NCBI RefSeq assembly: GCF_000503895.1
Contig: NC_022997.1
Location: 2,295,820-2,359,819, forward strand
DNA: 64,000 nucleotides
Source: Hyphomicrobium nitrativorans NL23
GTDB taxonomy: Bacteria; Pseudomonadota; Alphaproteobacteria; Rhizobiales; Hyphomicrobiaceae
Direction of reading: 5' to 3'
The position numbers and the translations under genes were made by a program. The notes beneath the pieces are model-generated. The model did no database searches. It saw only the letters and a list, made by a program, of their open reading frames with translations, and was not told where the DNA came from. This document shows, piece after piece, positions 48,037 through 56,884 of this stretch. Every line of letters begins with the position of its first letter. Position 1 is the stretch's first letter.

Positions 48037-48933
48037 TCAGCGCTCCCAGAAGTAGACGGTTGCGGGCTCGGGCTCCCAGACCTTGGCATTGTCTATGCCG
48101 GGCAGTCCGGCGAGCGCGCGATACTCGGAACCGAACGCCACGTAGTCGTCCGTTTCCGCCAGCACCGCGGGCTTGCACGCAATCGGATCGCGCACGACAC
48201 CGAAGCCGGTCTTGGTGCCGACGACGAAGGTGAAGAAGCCGTCGAGATCTTCGAGGCTCTTTTCGAGCGCCTGGCCGAGATCCAATCCCTGCTTCATGCG
48301 CCAGGTGAGATAGGCGGCCGCGACCTCGCTATCGTTATCGGTCTCGAAGCTCATGCCGTCGTGGATCAGCGAGCGGCGCAGATTGTTATGGTTCGAGAGC
48401 GATCCGTTGTGCACGAGGCACTGATCGGGCCCCGTCGAAAACGGATGCGCGCCGAGCGTGGTGACGGCGCTTTCGGTCGCCATGCGCGTGTGGCCGATCG
48501 CGTGCGTGCCGCTCATGCGCTTGAGGTCGAAACGCTTGGCGACGTCGGTGGGGTAGCCCACTTCCTTGTAGATCTCGATCGCGTTTCCCGTGCCCATGAC
48601 GCGCACGGAAGGGACAATCTCACCGAGTGCCGCACGTACTGCATCCGCTTCGGATGCCTTGCACGAGAGCACCGCGTGCGTCGCGCGCACATCGAGCTTC
48701 ACCGAGCTGTCGACAGCCTTCTCAACCTTCTTCGCGAGGCCGTCGAAGTCGGCATCGGGGTTTGGCGATTGCAGCGTGATCTTGGCCTTGCCGTCCTTGG
48801 CCGCGCCGTAGACGGCGAACCCGGCCGAATCCGGCCCGCGCTCGCACATGGTGGCGAGCATCCCCGCCGTCAGCGCGCCGAGATCAGCCTCAAGCGCCTT
48901 GTCTTTAAGAAACAGTCCTACGATTCCGCACAT
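48037..48933 (-). CDS. mgsA: N-methylglutamate synthase subunit A (class II glutamine amidotransferase)
   Basis: A 298-residue Ntn-hydrolase amidotransferase (GlxB). I chose the ATG at 48933 because it gives MCGIVGLFLKD, where Cys2 becomes the N-terminal nucleophile; the longer frame would bury it. Other family segments are IGHTRMATESAVTTLGAHPF and LVHNGSLSNHNNLRR. It releases the methylamine (or ammonia) moiety from the gamma-glutamyl donor. It is the first gene of the minus-strand methylamine operon. Confidence 0.92.
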   Translation of the reverse strand: MCGIVGLFLKDKALEADLGALTAGMLATMCERGPDSAGFAVYGAAKDGKAKITLQSPNPDADFDGLAKKVEKAVDSSVKLDVRATHAVLSCKASEADAVRAALGEIVPSVRVMGTGNAIEIYKEVGYPTDVAKRFDLKRMSGTHAIGHTRMATESAVTTLGAHPFSTGPDQCLVHNGSLSNHNNLRRSLIHDGMSFETDNDSEVAAAYLTWRMKQGLDLGQALEKSLEDLDGFFTFVVGTKTGFGVVRDPIACKPAVLAETDDYVAFGSEYRALAGLPGIDNAKVWEPEPATVYFWER

Positions 48934-49009
48934 CGGTAGCGCACCCGGACACGTTGATCGAACGAGCCGGACCGTAGCAGGCGATGCCCATGAATTCAAC
49001 TGTTATGAA

Positions 49010-49038
49010 TAATTATTTCCTGACAGGATAGTAGGCAA
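49010..49038 (-). promoter_or_regulatory. Candidate promoter of mgsABC-gmaS
   Basis: On the minus strand TTGCCT (49038-49033), 17 bases, TAATTA (49015-49010). Transcription would start near 49003, about 70 bases before mgsA. An inverted pair CAATT/AATTG flanks the -35 side (about 49036-49064) and is a possible regulator site. Confidence 0.45.
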
Positions 49039-49153
49039 TTGCCCAAATTTCAAGCGGCGAATTGTCTAGAACTTGGACTTGAGTGATAGGAAACATTTTT
49101 GCATGTTGTGAAGTGACGCGACGCGATAACGCTTCGAGAGAGTCTTCGCTCCC

Positions 49154-50407
49154 ATGCCCTTCGCCCTCCTGAAATACGCAGCCCGCTCGGCGCTCAAAGG
49201 CGATCATGCCGCCGACGCCCACTTCCACTGGACGCCGGATCTCAAGCCCGCCTACGACGTCGTGATCATCGGCGCGGGCGGACACGGGCTCGCCGTTGCC
49301 TATTACCTCGCCACCCGCCACGGCATCACGAACATCGCCGTCCTCGACAAAGGCTGGCTCGCGGGCGGCAACACGGCCCGCAACACCACCATCGTCCGCG
49401 CCAATTATCTCACGCCTGAAGGCGTCGCCTTCTACAAGGAATCGGTCAATCTCTTCCGCAGCCTGTCGAACGAGCTCGACATCAACGTGATGTACACCGA
49501 GCGCGGCCACTTCACGCTCGCCCATACGGATGCCGCCCTCAACACCGCACGCTGGCGCGCCGAAGTGAACACGCACATGGGCGTCGCCTCCGAGGTGATC
49601 GGGCCCGACGAGATCAAGCGCCTCTGCCCGACGCTCAACGTGTCGGACGACGTGCACATGCCCGTCCTCGGCGCGCTGTATCATCCCCCCGGCGCCATCG
49701 CGCGTCACGACGCGGTTGCCTGGGGTTACGCGAAAGAAGCGATGCGCCGCGGCGTCGAGGTTCATACGCAAACGGCCGTCAACAAGATCCTGGTCGAGAA
49801 CGGCCGGGCCATCGGCGTCGAGACGAACCGCGGCACGATCCACGCCGGACGCATTGTGCAAGCCGTCGCCGGATCGTCGAGCGTCGTCGCGAGCATGGCG
49901 GGCCTCAAGCTCCCGATCCGCACCATTCCCTTGCAAGCCTGCGTGTCGGAGCCCGTCAAACCGATTCTCGATCAGATCGTCGTCTCGGGTTCGCTGCACG
50001 TTTACATCTCGCAATCGGCGCGCGGCGAAATGGTGATGGGCGGCGCAACGGACGCTTACGGTCTCTATTCCACGCGCTCCACGCTCGACTTCAAAGAGAG
50101 CCTGATGGCGCACATGCTGGAGCTGTTCCCCTTCATGGGAGAGCTCAAGGTGCTGCGCCAGTGGGCCGGCATGGCCGACATGACGCCGGACTTCTCGCCG
50201 GTCATGGGCCTCACGCCGATCGAGAACTATTTCATCGATGCAGGCTGGGGCACGTGGGGCTTCAAGGCGACGCCGGTGTCGGGCGTGCGCATGGCCGAAT
50301 GCGTCGCCACCGGCCGCCAGCCCGATCTTCTGAAACCCTTCGCGCTCGACCGTTTCCGCTCGTTCGACCTCGTCGGAGAAAAGGGCGCCGCATCCGTCGG
50401 CCATTGA
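49154..50407 (+). CDS. mgdA: N-methylglutamate dehydrogenase subunit A (sarcosine oxidase beta-like)
   Basis: A 417-residue flavoprotein of the DAO/SoxB family. It has the dinucleotide-binding GAGGHG (residues 40-45) and an ARHDAVAWG segment where SoxB proteins bind FMN covalently through His. The C-terminus has the GWGTWGFKATPVSG family signature. In the Mgd complex it oxidises the N-methyl group of N-methylglutamate. It is the first gene of the plus-strand operon, 220 bases from the divergent mgsA. Heterotetrameric sarcosine oxidase is the alternative reading; the mgs/gmaS neighbours favour Mgd. Confidence 0.9.
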   Translation: MPFALLKYAARSALKGDHAADAHFHWTPDLKPAYDVVIIGAGGHGLAVAYYLATRHGITNIAVLDKGWLAGGNTARNTTIVRANYLTPEGVAFYKESVNLFRSLSNELDINVMYTERGHFTLAHTDAALNTARWRAEVNTHMGVASEVIGPDEIKRLCPTLNVSDDVHMPVLGALYHPPGAIARHDAVAWGYAKEAMRRGVEVHTQTAVNKILVENGRAIGVETNRGTIHAGRIVQAVAGSSSVVASMAGLKLPIRTIPLQACVSEPVKPILDQIVVSGSLHVYISQSARGEMVMGGATDAYGLYSTRSTLDFKESLMAHMLELFPFMGELKVLRQWAGMADMTPDFSPVMGLTPIENYFIDAGWGTWGFKATPVSGVRMAECVATGRQPDLLKPFALDRFRSFDLVGEKGAASVGH

Positions 50408-50420
50408 GAGGCGAACCGCC

Positions 50421-50702
50421 ATGAAGATCATGACATGCCCGGTGAACGGGCCGCGCAACATCTCCGAATTCGCTTGGGGCGGCGAGATCAAGCCGCAGCC
50501 CGATCCCGCGACCTGCACGGACGCCGAGTGGACGGATCACCTGTTTCTCGAAGCGAATACGGCGGGCGTCGTTTCCGAATGGTGGCTGCATACGCCGACC
50601 AACACGTGGTTCGTCGCACGCCGCAACACCGTGACGGACGAGGTCCTGGAAACCATGACCGCCGACACGTTCTTTTCACGCCGGAGTGACACCCTGAGAT
50701 GA
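50421..50702 (+). CDS. mgdB: N-methylglutamate dehydrogenase subunit B (sarcosine oxidase delta-like)
   Basis: A 93-residue SoxD-family zinc-binding subunit. Family features: CPVNGPRNISEFAWGGE at the start, the EWWLHTPTNTWFVARRNTVT core, and cysteine ligands at the N-terminus (usually C-x2-C-x..H-x..C; only the first Cys-Pro and a later Cys-Thr are present here). It overlaps mgdC by 4 bases. Confidence 0.92.
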   Translation: MKIMTCPVNGPRNISEFAWGGEIKPQPDPATCTDAEWTDHLFLEANTAGVVSEWWLHTPTNTWFVARRNTVTDEVLETMTADTFFSRRSDTLR

Positions 50703-53626
50703 GCAGCAACGGCCACAGCACGAATGGACGTCTCAGCGGACCCGATTGGGGGTTGCTGATCGACCGCGACACCCCCCTCGCCTTCACCTTCGACGGGCGT
50801 CTCCACAACGGCTTTGCGGGCGATGTCCTCGCCTCCGCGCTCTATGCCGAGGGCCGGCGCGTGCTCTCGCGGTCGTTCAAGTATCACCGCCCACGCGGCG
50901 TTCTCACCATGGCCGGCCACGACGCCAACAGCATCGTGCAGGTCGCAGACGAGCCGAACGTGCGCGCAGACCGCTACCCGGTGCGGGACGGCATCGCAGC
51001 GTCCTCTGTCAATCGCCTCGGATCGGTCGACTTCGACCTCTACGCCGCGATGGGCGCATTCAAACGCTTCCTGCCGGTCGGCTTCTACTACAAGACGTTC
51101 TTCCGCCCGAAAGGCATCTGGCCTTGGTTCGAGAAACCGATCCGCCGCATGGCGGGTCTCGGTCATCTGGAACCGGCGGCCCGCCCGCGCAGCTACGACA
51201 AAGCGTATCTGTTTGCCGACGTGCTCGTCGTCGGCGGCGGACCGGCCGGGCTCGAAGCCGCCATCGCGGCGGCGGAAGCGGGTGCCGAAACGCTTCTGAT
51301 CGACGAATGGCCCGAGCTTGGCGGCTCGCTACTGTACGGCCGAGGCGGCGTGGACAGCGCAACGTCGAGCGCCATCCGCCGCGACCTCGTCACGCGCGCG
51401 AAGGCGCTCCCCAACCTCACCATCCTCTCGAACACCACAGTGAGCGGCATCTTCGCCGATAACTGGGTGTCCGCCGTCGATGCCAAACGTCTCTACAAGA
51501 TCCGCGCACGCGAAATCGTGCTCGCGACGGGCGCGTTCGACCAGCCGATCGTCTTTCCGAACAACGACCGCCCCGGCATCCTGTTCGCGAGCGCCGCGCA
51601 ACGGCTGATGCGCCTTTATGGCGTTACACCCGGCAAGCGCGCCGTCGTCGCGACGGCCAATCGCTACGGCTACGAAGCCGCCCTCGACCTTCTCGACGCA
51701 GGCGTCGAGGTGGCCGCCGTGGTGGATCTGCGCGCGGATCCTATCGGCGCCGTGGAGGAAGAAGTGCGCGCGCGGGGCGTTCGCATCTATGCAGGCGCAG
51801 CGCCGTCGAACAGCAAAGGCCGGCGCGGCGTCGAAGCCGTCGCGATCTCACGCATCGCGTTGGACGGAACGATCGCCGAGACACCCAGCGACTGGATCGC
51901 TTGCGACACGCTGCTGATGAGCGCAGGCTTCGCCCCGCAGCTCAACCTCGCCTGTCACGCGGGCGCACGCGCCGTGTACGAACCGGAAACCGCCATGCAT
52001 CGCGCAGAAGGCGTGCCGCGCGGCATCACGCTTGCGGGCGCGGCCGCAGGCATCTGGTCTGATACGGAGGCGCGCGCAAACGGCAGCGAAGCTGGGCGCA
52101 TCGCCGCCGCCCGGGCAGGCGGAAGCGACATGTCCCAAGTTATCCCTGCAGCGGCCCATGCATCGGCATCCGGCGTCACCCACGCCTATCCGATCTTCAC
52201 CGCACGCACCGGCAACGATTTCGTCGATTTCGACGAGGACATCACGACCAAGGACATCGCCAATACGATCAAGGACGGCTACGATGACATTCAGCTCGTC
52301 AAGCGATACTCCACCGCCGGTCTCGGACCGAGCCAGGGCCGCCACGCCAACGTCAACACTATCCGCATTGTCTCGCGCCTCACAGGCCGCGCCGCTGCCG
52401 ACATCGGCACCACGACGTTCCGCCCGCCGCTGGTGCCGGAGAAATACGGTCAACTTGCGGGGCGAGCGTTCTCGCCCGTGCGCCGCACACCCATGCATCA
52501 CCGCCACGAGGAACTCGGCGCGCGCATGATGCCGGCCGGAGCATGGAAGCGGCCAGCCTACTACGGCAAACAGGAAGACGAAGCGGCGAATATCGCCCGC
52601 GAAGTGCGCGCCGTGCGCACGGCCGCGGGCCTCATCGACGTTTCGACGCTGGGTGGCCTCGACATCCGCGGGCCAGACGCAGTCGAACTGATCGAGCGGA
52701 TGTACACGTGGGCTTATGCCAAGCAGCCCATCGGCCGCGCCCGCTACGCGCTGATGACGGACCACACCGGCGTCATCATCGACGACGGCGTCGCCGCCCG
52801 CCTGCATGACCGCCACTATTACGTGACCGCCACGACCGGCGCCGTCGATCAGGTCTATCGACAGATGACATGGCACAACGCGGAATGGCGGCTCGACGTG
52901 GACATCGCCAACGTCACCGCCGCGTATGCGGCCGTGACCCTCGCCGGACCCAAAGCGCGCGCCATCGTCGAACGCCTTGCCTCCGACATCGATTTTTCGA
53001 ACGCGGCGTTTCCTTACATGGGCGTACGCACCGGCACGCTTGCGGGCATCCCCGTGCGCATCCTTCGCGTCGGCTTCGTCGGCGAGCTTGGATACGAGAT
53101 TCACGCGCCCTCCCGCTTCGGGGAAGCGTTGTGGGATGCGCTGATGGATGCGGGCCGACCTGACGGCATTCTCCCCTTCGGTGTCGAAGCCCAGCGCATC
53201 CTGCGGCTTGAAAAGGGCCACATCATCGTCGGTCAGGACACCGACGGGCTCACCCATCCGGCGGAAGCGGGCATGGACTGGGCGCTGGGCAAGAAAAAGC
53301 CGTTCTACGTCGGCAAGCGCGCCATCGCGTTGCAGATCGCAAAGGGCGTGACGCGTAAACTCGTCGGCTTCACGCTCGACGCGCCGTCCGCGCCGTGTCC
53401 CAAGCCCTGTCATCTCGTGATCCGAAATGGCGACATCGCAGGCCGCGTGACCTCAGCCGTCGCGTCGCCGACGCTCGGCAAAGTCGTCGGCCTCGCCTAC
53501 GTGCCGGTCGACCTCGCCGAGGCCGGATCGCGTTTCACCATCCGCATCGATGGCGGCAAGCTGATCGCTGCGACGGTCGTTTCTACGCCGTTCTACGATC
53601 CCGAAAACGCGCGCCAGGAGGTCTGA
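50699..53626 (+). CDS. mgdC: N-methylglutamate dehydrogenase subunit C (sarcosine oxidase alpha-like)
   Basis: A 975-residue large subunit. Domains in order: a SoxA-type ferredoxin-like N-terminal domain (about 15-110, with FDGRLHNGFAGDVLASALYA), an NAD(P)/FAD module with GGGPAG (179-184), a small middle domain (about 510-590, with CxxC lost), and a C-terminal GcvT-like tetrahydrofolate domain (about 610-970, GVEAQRILRLEKGHIIVGQD). The folate domain takes the one-carbon unit as methylene-H4folate. It overlaps mgdB and lies 5 bases before mgdD. Confidence 0.92.
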   Translation: MSSNGHSTNGRLSGPDWGLLIDRDTPLAFTFDGRLHNGFAGDVLASALYAEGRRVLSRSFKYHRPRGVLTMAGHDANSIVQVADEPNVRADRYPVRDGIAASSVNRLGSVDFDLYAAMGAFKRFLPVGFYYKTFFRPKGIWPWFEKPIRRMAGLGHLEPAARPRSYDKAYLFADVLVVGGGPAGLEAAIAAAEAGAETLLIDEWPELGGSLLYGRGGVDSATSSAIRRDLVTRAKALPNLTILSNTTVSGIFADNWVSAVDAKRLYKIRAREIVLATGAFDQPIVFPNNDRPGILFASAAQRLMRLYGVTPGKRAVVATANRYGYEAALDLLDAGVEVAAVVDLRADPIGAVEEEVRARGVRIYAGAAPSNSKGRRGVEAVAISRIALDGTIAETPSDWIACDTLLMSAGFAPQLNLACHAGARAVYEPETAMHRAEGVPRGITLAGAAAGIWSDTEARANGSEAGRIAAARAGGSDMSQVIPAAAHASASGVTHAYPIFTARTGNDFVDFDEDITTKDIANTIKDGYDDIQLVKRYSTAGLGPSQGRHANVNTIRIVSRLTGRAAADIGTTTFRPPLVPEKYGQLAGRAFSPVRRTPMHHRHEELGARMMPAGAWKRPAYYGKQEDEAANIAREVRAVRTAAGLIDVSTLGGLDIRGPDAVELIERMYTWAYAKQPIGRARYALMTDHTGVIIDDGVAARLHDRHYYVTATTGAVDQVYRQMTWHNAEWRLDVDIANVTAAYAAVTLAGPKARAIVERLASDIDFSNAAFPYMGVRTGTLAGIPVRILRVGFVGELGYEIHAPSRFGEALWDALMDAGRPDGILPFGVEAQRILRLEKGHIIVGQDTDGLTHPAEAGMDWALGKKKPFYVGKRAIALQIAKGVTRKLVGFTLDAPSAPCPKPCHLVIRNGDIAGRVTSAVASPTLGKVVGLAYVPVDLAEAGSRFTIRIDGGKLIAATVVSTPFYDPENARQEV

Positions 53627-53631
53627 TTTAG

Positions 53632-54327
53632 ATGTCCGATACCGCAGCCTCTCCGCCTCTCACGCGTGCCAGAACGCCGCTCGCCCATATTCTGGCCGAA
53701 CGCGGAGCACACTGGCGCACGCTCGGAGATACGGCCGCCGCGACCAAACTCTCGACATCGCCTGCTCTCGACGAACTCGCTATCGTCGATCTGTCGCCGC
53801 TTCCGCGCATCGGCTTCAAGGGGCGCGGAACGATAGAGGCGATGCGCGCCCGCGGCTTGCTTGTCGAAGCCGAGCCGAACCGCCTCTTCCCCCAAGACGA
53901 CGGCAGCCTCTGTCTCGTTCTCGCCCCGAGCGAAGTTCTCATTCTGTCCGCGTTCGACGGTAACGAAAGCCGCTTCTCCGAATGGGAACAGACGTTCCGC
54001 CTCGACGACGAGGAATGCACCTATCCGCTTCCGCGGCGAGATAGCCACGCATGGCTCGCCGTCACCGGCCGGCGCGCACCGGCGATGTTCGCGAAGCTCT
54101 GCGGCGTCGATCTGCGGCTCGGCAAGTTTCCGAACCACGCCATCGCCCAAACCTCGGTCGCGCGCATCAATGCCATCGTGGCGCGATCCGATAGAGGCGA
54201 AACTCCGGTGTTCCACCTTCTTGCCGACATCGCCTCGGCCCTGTACCTCTCGTCATGTCTGCTGGACGCGGCGCGCGAGTACGGCGGAGAGTTCGCGGGC
54301 CTCGATCGCCTCGAAAGCTTGACATGA
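53632..54327 (+). CDS. mgdD: N-methylglutamate dehydrogenase subunit D (sarcosine oxidase gamma-like)
   Basis: A 231-residue SoxG-family subunit, related to the GcvT fold. Conserved segments are LPRIGFKGRGTIEAM, HAWLAVTGRRAPAMFAKLCG and FPNHAIAQTSVARINAIV. The gamma subunit packs against the alpha subunit and shapes the folate side. It starts 5 bases after mgdC and is followed by a regulator gene 26 bases on. Confidence 0.9.
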   Translation: MSDTAASPPLTRARTPLAHILAERGAHWRTLGDTAAATKLSTSPALDELAIVDLSPLPRIGFKGRGTIEAMRARGLLVEAEPNRLFPQDDGSLCLVLAPSEVLILSAFDGNESRFSEWEQTFRLDDEECTYPLPRRDSHAWLAVTGRRAPAMFAKLCGVDLRLGKFPNHAIAQTSVARINAIVARSDRGETPVFHLLADIASALYLSSCLLDAAREYGGEFAGLDRLESLT

Positions 54328-54353
54328 CGGGACGTTGAGACGGGAGGCCCACC

Positions 54354-55004
54354 TTGAAGAAAGACGGCGCGAGCGAGGTGGCCTCGGGGGAGCAGGACCC
54401 TCACGCCCTGGCGGGCGCGCGCGACAGCATGCTCGAGGTCGCGATCGGGCGCGAAGTCCGCGCCTTCCGCAACAAGCTCGGCATCACCGCATCCGACCTT
54501 GCGCGCGCGGCCGGGCTCTCGCTCGGTATGCTGTCGAAAATAGAGAACGGCGTGACGAGCGCGTCTCTCACCACGTTGCAGCGTCTCTCCAAGGCGCTCG
54601 GCGTGCCGGTGACTGCCCTCTTCCGCCGCTTCGAGGAAAAACGTGACGCCGTGTTCGTGTCGGCCGGCCACGGCCTCCCCATCGAACGGCGCGGCACGCG
54701 CGCGGGCCACCAGTACCAGCTCCTGGGCCACACGACCGGCACGGCCGGCAGCATCGTGGTCGAACCCTACCTCATCACGCTGACGCAGGAATCCGACGTC
54801 TTCCCGCTTTTCCAGCACGGCGGGCTCGAACTCATCTACGTGCTCGAAGGCGAGGTGGTCTACCGCCACGCCGACAAGCTTTATCCGATGAAGCCCGGCG
54901 ACAGCCTGTTCTTCGATGCCGACGCACCGCACGGCCCCGAGGAACTCGTGAAGCTCCCCATCCGCTTTCTTTCGGTGATCAGCTACGCGCGCGAGCTGCC
55001 GTAA
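54354..55004 (+). CDS. XRE-family regulator with cupin domain
   Basis: A 216-residue transcription factor: a helix-turn-helix (about 33-90, ASDLARAAGLSLGMLSKIEN) joined to a C-terminal cupin (about 135-210, GGLELIYVLEGEVVYRH and KPGDSLFFDADAPHGPEEL). Such proteins often sense a small substrate in the cupin. It starts with TTG, with GGGAGG 6 bases upstream, 26 bases after mgdD, so it is probably co-transcribed and may control the divergent methylamine operons. The ligand is unknown. Confidence 0.88.
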   Translation: MKKDGASEVASGEQDPHALAGARDSMLEVAIGREVRAFRNKLGITASDLARAAGLSLGMLSKIENGVTSASLTTLQRLSKALGVPVTALFRRFEEKRDAVFVSAGHGLPIERRGTRAGHQYQLLGHTTGTAGSIVVEPYLITLTQESDVFPLFQHGGLELIYVLEGEVVYRHADKLYPMKPGDSLFFDADAPHGPEELVKLPIRFLSVISYARELP

Positions 55005-55024
55005 CAAAGACGCGCATCTTCCGG

Positions 55025-55158
55025 TGTCATCCCGGCCCAGTGGAACGCAGAGCCGGGACACAGGAGAAGCTTCTATCGCGAAATCTATGGCGTCTTCGAC
55101 TTGCTTGCGCTGGGTCCTGGCTCAGCACTCGGCTTCGCCTCGCTTGGCCGGGATGACA
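55025..55158. repeat. GTCATCCCGG-type dispersed repeat, copy 4 (long form)
   Basis: A 134-base element with ends TGTCATCCCGG and CCGGGATGACA between the convergent regulator and gmk genes. Its interior shares TCGCGAAA and TGCGCTGGGT blocks with copy 2. Confidence 0.8.
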
Positions 55159-55173
55159 GGGGGACAATGAGCG

Positions 55174-55821
55174 TTACGTCAGCGCGGCTTGCAGGTCCCG
55201 CACGAAAGCCGTGAGCCCCGTCATCCGCTCACGCTTGTGCCGCTCGGCCGCAAGAATGGCCTTGAGCCCCGCGATGCTCTCGCCGAGGTCGCCGTTGACG
55301 ATCACATAGTCGTATTCCGCCCAATGACTGATTTCGGCGGCGGCGCCTGCCATGCGCTTCGCGACCACATGATCGGGATCTTGTGCGCGACGCTTGAGGC
55401 GCGCTTCGAGCGCTTCGCCGGAGGGGGGCAGAACGAACACGCGGACCAATTCTCCCGCCATGCGTTCGGCAAGCTGCTGCGTTCCCTGCCAGTCGATATC
55501 GAACAGTACGTCGCGGCCCTTAGAGACGGCCGCCTCGATGGGCGCGCGCGGCGTCCCGTAGTAGTTGCCGAACACGGTGGCCCATTCGAGAAATTCGTCT
55601 GCCTCGATCATGGCCTTGAATTTCGCTTCGTCGACGAACCAGTAATCCTCGCCGTCGACCTCGCCGGGACGAGGCTTGCGCGTGGTGGCCGAAACGGAAA
55701 GGCGAATGTCGGGATCGGTGTCGAGCAAGGCCCGCGCGAGCGATGTCTTCCCTGCGCCCGAAGGGGAGGACAGAACCAGAAGCAGGCCGCGCCGTTCGAT
55801 TCTCGGTTGCTCGCTCGTCAT
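55174..55821 (-). CDS. gmk: Guanylate kinase
   Basis: A 215-residue kinase converting GMP to GDP. P-loop SSPSGAGKTSLARALL at residues 17-32, GMP-binding SVSATTRKPRPGEVDGEDY, and the lid GNYYGTPRAPIE. It ends the fabD-to-gmk run and follows yicC by 63 bases, the usual alphaproteobacterial order. Confidence 0.97.
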   Translation of the reverse strand: MTSEQPRIERRGLLLVLSSPSGAGKTSLARALLDTDPDIRLSVSATTRKPRPGEVDGEDYWFVDEAKFKAMIEADEFLEWATVFGNYYGTPRAPIEAAVSKGRDVLFDIDWQGTQQLAERMAGELVRVFVLPPSGEALEARLKRRAQDPDHVVAKRMAGAAAEISHWAEYDYVIVNGDLGESIAGLKAILAAERHKRERMTGLTAFVRDLQAALT

Positions 55822-55884
55822 TCCGTCGTCCTGCTCTTCTGTCCGACAGTTTGATTACGGTCTCGCGCGTCTCCGGTCCAGCCT

Positions 55885-56775
55885 TCAGGCGAGGTTTTGA
55901 ACCTGCTCGCGCAACTGGTCGATCACGACCTTGAGCGCAAGACCTGCGTGCGCGATCTCCTGGTCGGCCGCCTTGGATGTCAGCGTATTGGCTTCCCTAT
56001 TGAACTCCTGGGCCAGAAAATCGAGCCTGCGGCCGATGTCGCCGCCCTCGGCGATGAGGGCGCGCGCGGCCGTCACATGCCCGTCGAGCCGCTTCAGTTC
56101 CTCTTCCACGTCTGCGCGCGTGGCGAGGATCACCGCTTCCTGGTGCAGGCGCTGCGGATCGAGCGCATGGCCCGTCTCCATGAGGCGTGCGACCTGATCC
56201 TGAAGACGCGCCCGGATCGCGTCGAGCGAGCGCGACGGCGACGCCTCGACGCTTTTTGCAAGACGCGCGATCTCGTCGATCTGCGCGGCAACGACATCCT
56301 TCAGCCGCGCGCCCTCTTCGCGCCGCGCCGTCACGAGCGCGGCGATCGCCTGGTCCAGGCTTTCCAGAACGGCGGCCTGCTCGGCAGCCGCCCGCTCCGC
56401 ATCCTGCTCGCCGTCGTCGGACACGTCGAGCACGCCCTTGAGGCCGAGCAACGCTTCGACACGCGGCTTCTTCGCGCCTGCATCCTTCGCCACGCGTGTC
56501 GCAATCGAGAGAACGCGCTCAAGCGCAGCCTCGTTCACGCGCACGTCGCCCTGAGCCGCACGCCGTGTGAAGGAGAGCGACGCATTCACGCTGCCGCGGG
56601 CCACCGCCTTCTGGATGCGCTCGCGCACTTTCGCCTCGATGGCTTCGAAGCCCGGCGGCAGACGCAGCCTGAGATCGAGGCCGCGATTGTTCACGCTCCT
56701 CAATTCCCAATGCCACGCGGTGCCATTGTAGGCGCCGTCGCTGCGGGCGAAACCTGTCATGCTTTGAAGGGTCAT
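55885..56775 (-). CDS. yicC: YicC family endoribonuclease
   Basis: A 296-residue protein. I chose the ATG at 56775 because MTLQSMTGFARSDG is the family N-terminus; the open frame upstream is not conserved. The N-terminal YicC domain has WELRSVNNRGLDLRLRLP; the DUF1732 C-terminus has RRLDFLAQEFNREANTLTSK. YicC acts as an RNase in E. coli. Its neighbour gmk is the common arrangement. Confidence 0.93.
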   Translation of the reverse strand: MTLQSMTGFARSDGAYNGTAWHWELRSVNNRGLDLRLRLPPGFEAIEAKVRERIQKAVARGSVNASLSFTRRAAQGDVRVNEAALERVLSIATRVAKDAGAKKPRVEALLGLKGVLDVSDDGEQDAERAAAEQAAVLESLDQAIAALVTARREEGARLKDVVAAQIDEIARLAKSVEASPSRSLDAIRARLQDQVARLMETGHALDPQRLHQEAVILATRADVEEELKRLDGHVTAARALIAEGGDIGRRLDFLAQEFNREANTLTSKAADQEIAHAGLALKVVIDQLREQVQNLA

Positions 56776-56884
56776 GGTGTCATTCCGAAAGGTGTGCGCG
56801 TGAGACGTACGCGGAACCTCCGGAGGCCGCAAGGGCCACGGATCGAAGAGCATCGAGGATGGCCCGAGCCGCCGCGAGGTGGCT

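Noticed and set aside
49013..50518. Minus-strand frame of 501 codons opposite mgdA
   Set aside because: mgdA has clear family motifs; the opposing frame has none.
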